Origin: Peptococcaceae bacterium BRH_c8a
GTDB taxonomy: Bacteria > Bacillota > Desulfotomaculia > Desulfotomaculales > Desulfallaceae
Reading direction: 5' to 3'
Length of the DNA: 64,000 bases
Assembly (NCBI GenBank): GCA_000961575.1
Contig: LADP01000031.1
Coordinates: 114,016 to 178,015 of the forward strand
Shown here: positions 26,263 through 35,381 of the stretch, one piece after another
Numbering within the stretch: position 1 is the stretch's first letter
Layout of the letters: each line of letters begins with the position of its first letter
Position numbers and translations under genes: made by a program
Notes under the pieces: model-generated
What the model saw: the letters and a program-made list of their open reading frames with translations, nothing else
What the model was told of the DNA's origin: nothing
Database searches by the model: none

Positions 26263-27174
26263 CTAAACCTCTCCCAGTATCTGCACCTCCAGCAAGAGTT
26301 TTACGCTGCATTTATCTTCCACCGTTGCCCGCACCGTATGCACAAGTTCCAGCACATCAGCGGCGGTTCCACCACCCAGGTTAACAAAAAAGTTGGCATG
26401 CCGCGGCGAAACCTGAATGCCCCCCACCCGCATCTCCTTACAGCCTGCATTTTCAATTAACCGACCCGCCGAATCCCCGGGTGGATTTTTAAAAACGCTG
26501 CCGGCATTGGGCAGTTCTAAAGGCTGGGTACTTCGTCTCCGGCTTAGGTAATCGTCCATCCTTTTTTTAATTTCTTCCCCGGGGCAGGGCATCCCCTCAA
26601 AGCTAGCCCCGGTAATAATTAAATTCCTACGGGATAAGCAGCTTTTGCGATAATTAAACTTTAATTCGTTCTTGGTAAATGTTACTACATGACCCTGGTA
26701 ATCTATCGCTTCCACCATCTTAACCCGTTCTCCCACCGAACACCCGTTAGCCCCGGCATTCATCAACAGCGCCCCGCCTACGGTGCCCGGTATGCCGGCC
26801 AGAAACTCGAACCCGGCCAAACCGGCTTGCAGTGCCCGGTTAGCCAATCGGGGCAGCAATGCTCCTGCTCCGGCGCAAATGGCAGCGCCTTTGATTTCAA
26901 TACCGGATAAACCTGCTCCCAACTTGATCACCAGTCCGCGGATGCCGCTGTCTGAAACCAGCAGATTAGTACCGTTACCGATAACGATAACCGGCAACCC
27001 GTAATTGCGGGCCCAGGCCAACGCCCGGCAAAGGTCTTCGGAGTCCGCCGGCTCCACGAAAAAGTCGGCAGGTCCGCCAATACGCCAGCTGGTGTGCCTG
27101 CTCATGGGCTCGGATGCCATAACCCGGCCCTTGATCACTTGGTTTAACCCGTTGTAAAAACTATCACCCGTCAA
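26263..27174 (-). CDS. murB: UDP-N-acetylenolpyruvoylglucosamine reductase MurB
   Basis: 303 aa, FAD enzyme that completes UDP-MurNAc. WRIGGPADFFVEP, VIGNGTNLLVSDSGIRGLV and AGIPGTVGGALLMNAGA form the FAD domain. NAGSVFKNP carries the catalytic Ser. The C-terminal Glu region is LLLEVQILGE. The TTG start is preceded by GGAGGAGAGC. Lies between murC and murA. Confidence 0.95.
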   Translation of the reverse strand: MTGDSFYNGLNQVIKGRVMASEPMSRHTSWRIGGPADFFVEPADSEDLCRALAWARNYGLPVIVIGNGTNLLVSDSGIRGLVIKLGAGLSGIEIKGAAICAGAGALLPRLANRALQAGLAGFEFLAGIPGTVGGALLMNAGANGCSVGERVKMVEAIDYQGHVVTFTKNELKFNYRKSCLSRRNLIITGASFEGMPCPGEEIKKRMDDYLSRRRSTQPLELPNAGSVFKNPPGDSAGRLIENAGCKEMRVGGIQVSPRHANFFVNLGGGTAADVLELVHTVRATVEDKCSVKLLLEVQILGEV

Positions 27175-27191
27175 CGGTTAGCTCTCCTCCG

Positions 27192-27224
27192 TTGGGGACA
27201 TTCCTTAAGCTGAGGGGTGTCCCC
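27192..27224. repeat. Dispersed repeat family C, truncated copy at murC 3' end
   Basis: TTGGGGACATTCCTTAAGCT followed by GAGGGGTGTCCCC. It overlaps the last codons and stop of murC (27205-27224) and the murC-murB gap. Confidence 0.8.
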
Positions 27225-28596
27225 TTTCCTTGATCCGTTCTAACAGTTCCGGACCGGTTTTCCAAACGTCGCCCGCACCCATGGTGAGCACCAGGTCGCC
27301 TCCCTGCAGGTTTTCAGCCAGGTATTTGACTGTTTCTTCACGGGAGCCGATGAAAACAGGCCGATGGCCGTTGTGTGCCACTACGGCATCTACAATAAGC
27401 TGCGCGGTGACCCCTTCCAAAGGTTTCTCTCCAGCGCCGTAGATGTCGTTAATAATTAATATATCTGTTTTAGCAAAACAGCTTCCAAACCGCTGGTGCA
27501 ACCACGAGGTTCTGGAATACCGGTGCGGTTGAAAAACCGTGATAATGCGACCAGGGTGCACCTGCCTTGCCGCTTTAAGCGTGGCGTCAATCTCAGTGGG
27601 ATGGTGTGCGTAATCGTCCACCACAGTAATGCCGGCTTCCTTACCCATAAGCTGATAACGCCTGCCGGCGCCCTGGTAGTCCCGCAATGCAAGCGCCATT
27701 TCGGGAAATGAAATGCCGATAAACCTTCCTGTTGCCACCACGGCCAGTGCGTTGGCCAGGTTATGCCTGCCGGGAACGGCAAGTTCCAGGCGGCCCAAGT
27801 GCTGCCCCCGGTAATAAACTTCCGCCGCAGATCCGCCGCTGTGCAACCGGATATCATTTAATACATAGTCAGCCTCCGGGTGCTCCACAGCGTAAGTAAT
27901 GACTCTTTCTCCGCACGCGCTGGAAACCTCTCTAACAACGGCATCGTCGAAACAAAGTACTGCAGCACCGCCCGGGGTTATTCCACCCAGGAATTGCCGA
28001 AATGCTTCGACAATCTTTTCCACCGAGCCGTAGTGATCCAGGTGATCGTCCTCAATATTGGTCACCACGGCCAGGTAAGGTTTTAGCTTCAGAAAAGATT
28101 TATCGCTTTCATCTGCTTCCGCCACTAGGTACTCGCCCCGGCCCAGCTTGGCGTTGCCACCGATATTAGTCAATTCACCTCCAATAAGTATTGTTGGGTC
28201 CATACGGCATTTTTCCATCACCAACGCCAGCATGGCAGTGGTGGTGGTTTTCCCATGTGCCCCGGCTATAGCCAGGCCGCTTTGCCGGTCCATTAACATG
28301 CCCAGTAAATCGGCCCGGTGAATTACCGGAACTCCTTTTTTTGTTGCTTCCTGCAGTTCTGGATTGGCCGAATCTATGGCTGTAGAGACCACCACCAATT
28401 CCGCGTCCCCGATGTTGCTTGCACAGTGCCCCGTGTATACAACTGCTCCAAGAGATTGCAACCTTTCGGTCACCGGCGTGCTGCTTAAGTCTGATCCCCG
28501 TACATCAAAGCCTTGATCCAGCAGCACCCTGGCCAGGCCGCTCATTCCGGCTCCACCAATGCCAATAAAGTGTACCTTATCCGGTATTTCTGTCAC
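27205..28596 (-). CDS. murC: UDP-N-acetylmuramate-L-alanine ligase MurC
   Basis: 463 aa from the GTG at 28596, chosen because GGAAGGAG lies upstream and the product begins TEIPDKVHFIGIGGAGMSGL as in other MurC; 22 more codons are open upstream. ATP-binding AGAHGKTTTTAMLA, Mg-binding EADESDKSFLKLKP and DDYAHHPTEI are intact. It adds L-Ala to UDP-MurNAc. The last five residues (GHPSA) and the stop are encoded by a family C repeat, so the native C-terminus was replaced or cut by the insertion. Confidence 0.95.
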   Translation of the reverse strand: MTEIPDKVHFIGIGGAGMSGLARVLLDQGFDVRGSDLSSTPVTERLQSLGAVVYTGHCASNIGDAELVVVSTAIDSANPELQEATKKGVPVIHRADLLGMLMDRQSGLAIAGAHGKTTTTAMLALVMEKCRMDPTILIGGELTNIGGNAKLGRGEYLVAEADESDKSFLKLKPYLAVVTNIEDDHLDHYGSVEKIVEAFRQFLGGITPGGAAVLCFDDAVVREVSSACGERVITYAVEHPEADYVLNDIRLHSGGSAAEVYYRGQHLGRLELAVPGRHNLANALAVVATGRFIGISFPEMALALRDYQGAGRRYQLMGKEAGITVVDDYAHHPTEIDATLKAARQVHPGRIITVFQPHRYSRTSWLHQRFGSCFAKTDILIINDIYGAGEKPLEGVTAQLIVDAVVAHNGHRPVFIGSREETVKYLAENLQGGDLVLTMGAGDVWKTGPELLERIKERGHPSA

Positions 28597-28744
28597 CCGC
28601 CAATCAGCTCCTTCCTGCACCCGGTTGGTGCAAGTACGGCAAGCCAGGAGAGGATATCTCATATTATGCGCCTGTTTAAATTGGTGTTACTGACTACAAG
28701 GCGCCCATCCCCGGGCTTGTCCGTCATATTAAAAGTTAAATGTT

Positions 28745-28885
28745 GGAAGTTAGAGGTTAGATAACAGTGACTCAGTAGTCAGAATTCAGAATAATTCAAG
28801 ATAAACCATTATTTCATATTTAATATTTAATATTTAATATCTAACTTCTGACTCCTGACTCCCTGACTCCCTAACTCCCTGACTT
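28745..28885. repeat. Low-complexity repeat family E (CTGACTCC/TCAGTAGTCAG)
   Basis: Inverted blocks of GAAGTTAGAGGTTAG and TCAGTAGTCAGAATTCAG on the left and CTAACTTCTGACTCCTGACT with further CTCCCTGA units on the right flank an AT-rich TTTAATATTTAATATTTAAT core. It fills the murG-murC gap. Related strings occur at 31307-31346 and 31497-31575. Confidence 0.75.
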
Positions 28886-28889
28886 TCTT

Positions 28890-30008
28890 TTAAATCAGTT
28901 CTGCCAGTGCATCGATGATATCATCCAACGCCCGCGGTTTACCCAGCTTACGACTGGATTCGGCCATGTCTTTAAGACGTTCCGGTTCACCCAGCAATTT
29001 TTCCAACCTGGTGACCAATGCAGGGCCGGAAAATTCGGCATCCAGAATCATTACTGCCGCCCCCCGTTCCACCAACGCCCGGGCATTGTGCTCCTGGTGG
29101 TTGGCAGTGGCATAGGGAAAAGGTACCAGCAGCGCGGGCAGCCCACGGGCGGTAATCTCAGCGATGCTGGCGGCACCGGCCCGGCCCACCACCAGGTCTG
29201 CCGCCGCCAGCGCCTCCGGCATCTCGTATAAGTAGGGTTCTACAACCAGATTACCAGGCCGTTGGGGACATTCCTTGCCCCCTCTGTTTAGCATGTCCAT
29301 AAAAGTATCGTGCTGTCCCCTGCCGGTAACATGCAGCCATCTAAGGCCGGGCCGGCCGGCAATCCACCCGGCTGCAGAGGCCACGGCACTGTTGATAGTG
29401 CGGGCCCCCTGGCTGCCGCCGAAGGAGAGCACAAACAGTTCTTCATCCTTTACGCTATACCTGACCCGCGCGGCCTCCCTGCCGGCAGTGAGAACCTCGG
29501 AGCGTACCGGCAGACCAGTTAGCCGCGGCTTGGCCCGGCCGGGAAAATGTTTTATTGAATCCTCAAAGGTAACCGCCACCCGATCCACAAACCGAGACAG
29601 GATCCGATTAGTTACCCCCGGCAGCGCGTTTTGTTCGTGGATTAGAGTTGGTATTTTCATCCTGGTCGCAGCCAGCACCACCGGGCCGCATACATACCCT
29701 CCGGTACCCGCCACCGCATCCGGGGCAAAGTTCTGGATCAACCGCCGGGCTTCCCGGTAACCAGCGGCAACTTCCAGGGGCACTTTTAGATTTTGTGGCG
29801 ACAGACTGCGCTTGATACCCACTGCCCGAACAGCACGAAAATCCAACCCGGCCGCGGGAACCAGGTCGGACTCCAGCCCCCGGGCTGTGCCGATATACAT
29901 AATCTGGCAGCCGGGATACCGCTGCTGCAGACCGCCAGCTATGGCCAGCGCCGGGTATATGTGACCGCCGGTACCCCCGCCGGTAACGATAAAGCGCAAA
30001 GAATTCAC
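28890..30008 (-). CDS. murG: Lipid II synthase MurG
   Basis: 372 aa, GT28 glycosyltransferase adding GlcNAc to lipid I on the inner membrane face. FIVTGGGTGGHIYPALAIA is the lipid-carrier-binding G-loop; LSFGGSQGA is the second G-loop; VVGRAGAASIAEITARGLPA and LVPFPYATANHQEHNA bind UDP-GlcNAc. Start is GTG. Residues about 230-250 (RGQHDTFMDMLNRGGKECPQ) form a longer than usual linker between HVTGRG and VVEPYL, and the DNA there carries family C repeat ends. The reading frame is intact, so the protein is expected to be active. Confidence 0.95.
   Translation of the reverse strand: MNSLRFIVTGGGTGGHIYPALAIAGGLQQRYPGCQIMYIGTARGLESDLVPAAGLDFRAVRAVGIKRSLSPQNLKVPLEVAAGYREARRLIQNFAPDAVAGTGGYVCGPVVLAATRMKIPTLIHEQNALPGVTNRILSRFVDRVAVTFEDSIKHFPGRAKPRLTGLPVRSEVLTAGREAARVRYSVKDEELFVLSFGGSQGARTINSAVASAAGWIAGRPGLRWLHVTGRGQHDTFMDMLNRGGKECPQRPGNLVVEPYLYEMPEALAAADLVVGRAGAASIAEITARGLPALLVPFPYATANHQEHNARALVERGAAVMILDAEFSGPALVTRLEKLLGEPERLKDMAESSRKLGKPRALDDIIDALAELI
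29262..29320. repeat. Family C repeat inside murG
   Basis: TTGGGGACATTCCTTGCCCC at 29262-29281 and GTGCTGTCCCC at 29310-29320 match the two outer ends of the family C elements at 27192 and 30024. The insert keeps the frame and adds residues to a surface loop of MurG. Confidence 0.65.
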
Positions 30009-30023
30009 CCCAGTTTCCTATTT

Positions 30024-30083
30024 TGGGGACATTCCTCTACCCCAAAGCTTTGACCCTTATAATTGGGGACATTCTGTGTCCCC
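30024..30083. repeat. Dispersed repeat family C, copy between spoVE and murG
   Basis: TTGGGGACATTCCTCTACCC, CAAAGCTTTGACCCTTATAA and TTGGGGACATTCTGTGTCCCC follow one another, giving two left ends and a right end, so two elements may have fused. It starts five bases from the spoVE stop. Confidence 0.8.
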
Positions 30084-30087
30084 TTTA

Positions 30088-31203
30088 TTAACGTGGATTA
30101 GAATACCTAGATATGTTTAATATAATCCCCACACCCATCAACGAAAAAATCAGGGACGTGGAACCAAAACTGACAAATGGCAAAGTAATACCGGTAACAG
30201 GCAGGGTGCCGGTGACCACACCAATATTTACCAACGCCTGCAGCGCAATGCCGGATACCAGGCCGGCAGCCAGCAAGCTGCCGAAGGCATCGGGACAGGT
30301 AATGGCAATTTTAAAGCCCCGCCAGACTAGGATGATAAACAAAGTAATCACCAAAAAGCCGCCAATAAAACCCAGTTCTTCGCCTATGGACGCAAAAATA
30401 AAGTCTGTATGCCGCTCGGGCAGAAATAAAAACTTGGAATGGCGCCCCTGCCCCAGCCCCGCACCCAAAAAGCCGCCCGATGCCAGAGACATCAGAGCAT
30501 TTAGAATGTTCCAGCCCGCCCCGGTGGGGTCGGCTTCGGGATCCATAAAAGCCATGAACCGCCTCATACGGTATGGTTCAAAATAGATAGCCGCGGCCAC
30601 AAGCGCAAAACCCGCCCCGGCCAAACCGGTTAAGTGGGCACCCCTGGCCCCGGCAGCAAAGAACATGATAAAAACAGTACCCAACAGCGTAGCTGCCGTA
30701 CCCAGGTCGGGCTGAGCCAGAATTAACAACCCTGCAGCTCCGGCAATGGCCAGGAAGGGTAGAAGACCCCGACCGAAATACTTAATTTGCTCTCTTCGCC
30801 TGGACAGACCATAGGCAACAAAGGTAATTATAAATATCTTAACCAATTCCGAAGGTTGGAAACTGGTAAAGCCCAAATTTATCCAACGCCGGGAGCCCAA
30901 AAGCTCCATCCCGATACCCGGTATTAGTACTAAAATCAGCAGTACGAAAGATGTTATTAACATCGGCCCGACCCACCGCTTAAGACGCCAGTAGTCATAG
31001 TTAATCATAAAAAACATGGCCGCGATACCCAAAAGGGCACCAAAAAGCTGGCGCTTAAAAAAATGGAACGGGTCTTTGAACGGCCCCTCGGGATCACCGG
31101 CAAAGTAGGCGCTGGCGCTAAATACCATAACCAGGCCAATACTAAGCAGTACCAATACGGTTAAAAACATGACAAAATCAAAAGCTTTCTTGCGCGCACG
31201 CAT
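30088..31203 (-). CDS. spoVE: SEDS peptidoglycan polymerase SpoVE/FtsW
   Basis: 371 aa, about ten membrane helices. SEDS motifs: LVMVFSASAYFA, GSRRWINLGFTSFQPSELVK, AQPDLGTAATLLG, PERHTDFIFASIGEELG (with the catalytic Asp-Glu region) and GTLPVTGITLPFVSFGSTSL. RBS GGGGG precedes the ATG. Position between murD and murG is that of spoVE in B. subtilis. It is the only SEDS gene in this cluster and may serve both division and spore cortex synthesis (inference); partner is the SpoVD-type transpeptidase. Confidence 0.93.
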   Translation of the reverse strand: MRARKKAFDFVMFLTVLVLLSIGLVMVFSASAYFAGDPEGPFKDPFHFFKRQLFGALLGIAAMFFMINYDYWRLKRWVGPMLITSFVLLILVLIPGIGMELLGSRRWINLGFTSFQPSELVKIFIITFVAYGLSRRREQIKYFGRGLLPFLAIAGAAGLLILAQPDLGTAATLLGTVFIMFFAAGARGAHLTGLAGAGFALVAAAIYFEPYRMRRFMAFMDPEADPTGAGWNILNALMSLASGGFLGAGLGQGRHSKFLFLPERHTDFIFASIGEELGFIGGFLVITLFIILVWRGFKIAITCPDAFGSLLAAGLVSGIALQALVNIGVVTGTLPVTGITLPFVSFGSTSLIFSLMGVGIILNISRYSNPR

Positions 31204-31306
31204 AACTTGTAACCCCCTCGTTACCGGGTGTTTTCAGTAATCGGGCCGAATACTTAAAATCCGGCCCGGCAGGGGTTTAATCCCGACGGGTTGTTGCGAA
31301 GCCAAA

Positions 31307-31346
31307 GTCAGTAGTCAGTAGTCAGAATTCAGTAGTCAGTAGTCAG
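31307..31346. repeat. Direct repeat family E (AGTCAGT units)
   Basis: Tandem CAGTAGT units around a GAATTC centre, 40 bp, in the murD-spoVE gap. Similar strings occur at 28763 and 37011. Confidence 0.7.
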
Positions 31347-31368
31347 ATTGGCTCTTGAGACATTCTTA

Positions 31369-31425
31369 TATCATTATGAACGAAGTGAAGTATCTTAAGA
31401 TCCTTCGCTAACGCTCAGGATGACA
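31369..31425. repeat. Dispersed palindromic repeat family A, copy 5
   Basis: TATCATTATGAACGAAGTGA ... GATCCTTCGCTAACGCTCAG, ending GGATGACA. It lies in the 275-bp murD-spoVE gap, which holds no other recognisable feature. Confidence 0.8.
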
Positions 31426-31478
31426 ACGACGGCTTTACTAAAGAAAAAAAGTTGTCCTCAATGTAGGGGAGTAAGTTT

Positions 31479-32933
31479 TTAGATGTTCTCGCCGGTTCTT
31501 TCATTCTGACTCCTGTCTCCTGACTCCTGTCTCCTGTCTCCTGTCTCCTGACTCCTGTCTTCTGAATCCAGACTCCTGATTCCTAACTCTTGCACAATGC
31601 TTTTAAACAAGTCGCCTCGCTCTTCGTAGTTTCTGAACATATCCCAACTGGCACAGGCCGGGGATAGCAGTACTACATCACCGGGAAGGGCGGCACGGTA
31701 CGCCTCCAGCACGGCCTCCCGGAAACCGGGCACCCTTTTAACTGTTACAAAGCCCTCTTCCCTGGCGGAACGCTCAATTTCATCCGCACACTCGCCCAGC
31801 AGCACCAGTACCCGCACCTTTTCCCGAACCCGCCTGGCAAAGGCGGTAAAATCACTGCCTTTGTTTCTACCGCCTGCCAAAAGAACGATGGGGCGGTCGA
31901 ACGCTTCCAGAGCTTTTATGCTGGCTTCCGGGTTGGTGCCCTTGGAATCGTTGATATAACGTACGCCGTTTATTTCGGCTACCGTTTCCAGCCGGTGTTC
32001 CACCCCGGCAAAAGAACGCAGGGTTTGGGCCAGCACCGCCGGAGCCACACCCATAACATAAGCAGCGGCCATCGCTGCCAGGGCGTTTTCCAGGTTATGG
32101 GCCCCGGGGATAGCCAACTCCTCGGTACCCAGGACATCCGTTTGGACGTCGGCCAGGCGTATAATAATTCTTTCGCCGCGGACAAGTACCCCTTCTTCTA
32201 AGCTATGCCGGCGGCTAAAAAATATAACCTGTCCCGGCACCTGCCCGGCCAGCGCGCGGGTGCCGGGGTCGTCGTAATTAAGAACGGTATAATCACTCCG
32301 GTCCTGCCGGGCAAAAACGCGAGCCTTGGCAGCGGTGTAGTTTTCCATGGTCCTGTGACGATCCAGGTGATCCGGGGCAATATTAAGGATGACTGCTACC
32401 CGTGGCCGGAATTGCTCCACCGTTTCCAGCTGAAAACTGGATACTTCAGCTACGACCATGTCTTGCGGGCCATAGTCTTCTATAACATCCACCAGCGTGG
32501 TGCCTATGTTGCCCCCCACCAGGGTACGCCGGCCGGCGGTTTTAAAAATTTCACCTACCAGGCTGGTAGTGGTGGTTTTACCGTTAGTACCAGTAATGGC
32601 CACAATGGGCGCCCGGGCGCAGCGATAAGCTAATTCAAGCTCACCGGTTACCGGAATGCCCTGTTCGCGGGCTGCCACCACCGGGGGAACATCCGGCGGC
32701 ACGCCGGGGCTGACCACCAGCAGGTCATAACTACCAGGCCGCAGATCAGGATATTTGCCCAGCACAGCCCGGGCACCGTTATTAATAAGCTCATCCAGTT
32801 CCCCGTTTAGTTTGTCCTTTTCCTTGCTGTCGGTTACGGTTACTTCGGCACCCTGACGCAATAAAAACCGAGCCGTAGACAGGCCTGTTTTGCCGGCCCC
32901 AACCACCAGCACTTTTTTGCGGTTTAGTTCCAA
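31479..32933 (-). CDS. murD: UDP-N-acetylmuramoylalanine-D-glutamate ligase MurD
   Basis: 484 aa. N-terminal KVLVVGAGKTGLSTARFLL, ATP loop ITGTNGKTTTTSLVGEI, YINDSKGTNPEASIKAL and LLAGGRNKGSDF are standard. Start is TTG after AAGAAGGAA. It adds D-Glu to UDP-MurNAc-L-Ala. Normal MurD proteins end near residue 454 here (VQELGIRS). The remaining 30 residues are rich in S, E, D, R and Q and are encoded by low-complexity family E DNA (DSEDRSQETGDRRQESGDRS), so the gene has gained a repeat-derived tail. Confidence 0.95.
   Translation of the reverse strand: MELNRKKVLVVGAGKTGLSTARFLLRQGAEVTVTDSKEKDKLNGELDELINNGARAVLGKYPDLRPGSYDLLVVSPGVPPDVPPVVAAREQGIPVTGELELAYRCARAPIVAITGTNGKTTTTSLVGEIFKTAGRRTLVGGNIGTTLVDVIEDYGPQDMVVAEVSSFQLETVEQFRPRVAVILNIAPDHLDRHRTMENYTAAKARVFARQDRSDYTVLNYDDPGTRALAGQVPGQVIFFSRRHSLEEGVLVRGERIIIRLADVQTDVLGTEELAIPGAHNLENALAAMAAAYVMGVAPAVLAQTLRSFAGVEHRLETVAEINGVRYINDSKGTNPEASIKALEAFDRPIVLLAGGRNKGSDFTAFARRVREKVRVLVLLGECADEIERSAREEGFVTVKRVPGFREAVLEAYRAALPGDVVLLSPACASWDMFRNYEERGDLFKSIVQELGIRSLDSEDRSQETGDRRQESGDRSQNERTGENI
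31497..31575. repeat. Low-complexity repeat family E within the murD 3' end
   Basis: Units of CTCCTGT/CTCCTGA repeated about ten times in 80 bp, read as the murD C-terminal tail on the minus strand. Confidence 0.8.
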
Positions 32934-32984
32934 GTAAGCATTCCTTCTTTCGGAGGGTTAGACTTAAACAAAAAAAGAATCTAT

Positions 32985-33974
32985 TTAGCCGGTAACAAAA
33001 CCTATCAAACCCAGAATGGCGAAGCCAACCGCTGCCAGCCAGAATGTAACTACTACCTTTGTTTCGCTCCAACCCATCAGTTCAAAGTGGTGATGCAGCG
33101 GACTCATACGAAATATACGCCGCCCGAAGACTTGGAAAGAAAACACTTGCAGTATGACGGACAAAGTCTCTAGTACAAACACGCCACCGATCAGCGGCAG
33201 GGCCAATTCACTACCGGTAAGCACCGCCGCCGCCCCCAAACCACCGCCCAGAGCCAACGACCCGGTATCGCCCATAAACACCCGGGCCGGGTAACGGTTA
33301 TAAAACAAAAAGCCCAAACAACCACCAATAAGCGCTGCCATGGCCAGGGAAACCCCCGGCCGGCCGACCAACAGCCCGATAGGAATAAATGCCGCTGCGG
33401 CCGCCACAGTAACACCGGAGGCCAGACCGTCCAGGCCGTCGGTGAGATTTACGGCATTGGCCACGCCCACGGTAACCACAATGATAAAAAATATGTATAG
33501 CCAAGGGCCCGGATCCAAAATAACGCTTTCCCCCACCACAAGAGCGGCAAAAGGAACTGTTATAGCGGTACCGCGTTCCAACACCGTCGGAGCCAGGGCT
33601 CCCAAGAGAGCCGCCAACAGTACCTGGCCCAGCAGTTTTTCTCTAGCCCGCAGACCCAGGGAGCGTTTCAATGCTACCTTAACATAATCATCTAAAAAAC
33701 CGATTAGGCCAAAACCAAGGGTGACACCCAACACTACTAAGGCATCCCGGTTGCCCCAGGCGGCAAACAATACAGCTGCCACAGTGCCGACCAGGAACAT
33801 CACGCCGCCCATAGTGGGCGTACCGGCCTTGCTTAAGTGCCGGGAAGGGCCGTCATCGCGGATTGACTGGCCGTATTTGAGCCGCCGCAGCAGCGGAATG
33901 GTAAGCGGCCCCAGGGCCAGAGTAACAATGAGGGCTACAGCAAAGGCCAGGGAAATTTGCGATTCATGTATCAT
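32985..33974 (-). CDS. mraY: Phospho-MurNAc-pentapeptide transferase MraY
   Basis: 329 aa, ten membrane helices. GTPTMGGVMFL, GFLDDYVKV, NAVNLTDGLDGLASG and the catalytic PLHHHFELMGW loop are all present. It attaches phospho-MurNAc-pentapeptide to undecaprenyl phosphate to give lipid I. RBS AAGGAG precedes the ATG. Lies between murF and murD. Confidence 0.96.
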   Translation of the reverse strand: MIHESQISLAFAVALIVTLALGPLTIPLLRRLKYGQSIRDDGPSRHLSKAGTPTMGGVMFLVGTVAAVLFAAWGNRDALVVLGVTLGFGLIGFLDDYVKVALKRSLGLRAREKLLGQVLLAALLGALAPTVLERGTAITVPFAALVVGESVILDPGPWLYIFFIIVVTVGVANAVNLTDGLDGLASGVTVAAAAAFIPIGLLVGRPGVSLAMAALIGGCLGFLFYNRYPARVFMGDTGSLALGGGLGAAAVLTGSELALPLIGGVFVLETLSVILQVFSFQVFGRRIFRMSPLHHHFELMGWSETKVVVTFWLAAVGFAILGLIGFVTG

Positions 33975-34010
33975 AACAGTTGCCGGCTCCTTGTTGATTA
34001 ATCTTTTAAC

Positions 34011-35381
34011 CTAATCTTTTTTCAACAGGCCCCGGACAATTTCCTCCATGCGCATGCCCCGGGAGCCTTTAACCAGCACAACATCGCCCGGCATCAGCCT
34101 GTTTTGCAGTTCAGCCAGGGCTTCTATATTATCCCGGCAGACCACAATTTCCCCTACGTCGGACTGGCGGGCACCAGCTGCGATTTCGCCGGCCAGTTCG
34201 CCAACGGTGATCAGAAGCGCTACCCCGTGTCTGGCAGCGGCGGCGCCGGACTGCCGGTGGCCATCCGCCGCGCCGGGGCCCAACTCAAGCATATCGCCCA
34301 ACACCGCTACCCGCCGCCTGTTGCCCGCCAGCTCTTCCAAAGACTGCAGCGCAGCACAGGCAGACTCGGGATTGGCGTTGTAGGCGTCGTTGATTAGGGT
34401 AAATTCTTGACCCTGTATAATTTCGGTGCGCATTCCAGACAGGGTTACCCGGGATAACCCCTCCGCCACTTGCTCGGCGGTAAGACCCAGCATCAACCCT
34501 ACACCGGCGGCAGCCAGGGCGTTTTTTACGTTATGCAGCCCGGGCAGCGGCAGGCGGATGTCGCAGCGGTCACTGCCCATTACTGCAGTAAACCGGTTGC
34601 CGGCCTCTTCCTGGCGCAGGTCTTGAGCATAAATATCCAGCCCCTGCTCCAGGCCGTAATACAAAACCCGGCCGTAACAGCGTTTAGCCTGCTCACGAGC
34701 GAGGGGACTGTCTCCAGGCAGCAGGGCAAACCCATCGGGAGCGATGTGTTCCAATATTTCCCCCTTGGCCCGGGCAATGTTTTCCACCGCACCCAGACGC
34801 TCCAGGTGAGCTACACCAATGGTTGTGATAACGGCGCAGGTGGGCCGGGCTAAAAGGCACAGGGTATCAATTTCCCCCGGAGCCCGCATGGCCATCTCCA
34901 CTACGGCAGCCCCATGGTCAGCGGAAAAATCCAGCAGAGTTAGGGGCAGACCAATCTCGTTGTTTCGGTTACCCCTGGTTTTAAGCACCCCAAAACTTGT
35001 TTCCAGCACTGCAGCGACCATATCCTTAGTGGTGGTCTTACCGCTGCTGCCGGTAATCCCCACCACAGGGACGTGATACTGCCTGCGATTGTATGCAGCT
35101 AAATCCTGTAGACCGGTCAGGGTGTCCGCCACCCTAATTAACGGAACTTTGGATTTAACATTAGCGTCACGACATACAACCAGTCCGGCGGCCCCGGCGG
35201 CCACAGCCTGGTCAAGGAAATCGTGGGCGTCGTACCGCTCCCCTTGCAGGGCAAAGAACAAGTCGCCCGACTGGATTTGCCTTGTGTCCGTGCTAACCCG
35301 GTTAACGGTGATATTCTGGTCACCTTGAAGCAGCCTGCCGCCTATAGCCCGGTATACTTCGCCCACGGTCATGGTTTTCAT
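34011..35381 (-). CDS. murF: UDP-MurNAc-tripeptide-D-Ala-D-Ala ligase MurF
   Basis: 456 aa. N-terminal VSTDTRQIQSGDLFFALQGE, ATP loop GITGSSGKTTTKDMVAAVL, EMAMRAPGEID and LINDAYNANPESACAAL are diagnostic. It overlaps the murE stop by 4 bp (ATGA), so translation is coupled. RBS GGAGGG. It adds D-Ala-D-Ala, the last cytosolic peptide step. Confidence 0.95.
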   Translation of the reverse strand: MKTMTVGEVYRAIGGRLLQGDQNITVNRVSTDTRQIQSGDLFFALQGERYDAHDFLDQAVAAGAAGLVVCRDANVKSKVPLIRVADTLTGLQDLAAYNRRQYHVPVVGITGSSGKTTTKDMVAAVLETSFGVLKTRGNRNNEIGLPLTLLDFSADHGAAVVEMAMRAPGEIDTLCLLARPTCAVITTIGVAHLERLGAVENIARAKGEILEHIAPDGFALLPGDSPLAREQAKRCYGRVLYYGLEQGLDIYAQDLRQEEAGNRFTAVMGSDRCDIRLPLPGLHNVKNALAAAGVGLMLGLTAEQVAEGLSRVTLSGMRTEIIQGQEFTLINDAYNANPESACAALQSLEELAGNRRRVAVLGDMLELGPGAADGHRQSGAAAARHGVALLITVGELAGEIAAGARQSDVGEIVVCRDNIEALAELQNRLMPGDVVLVKGSRGMRMEEIVRGLLKKD

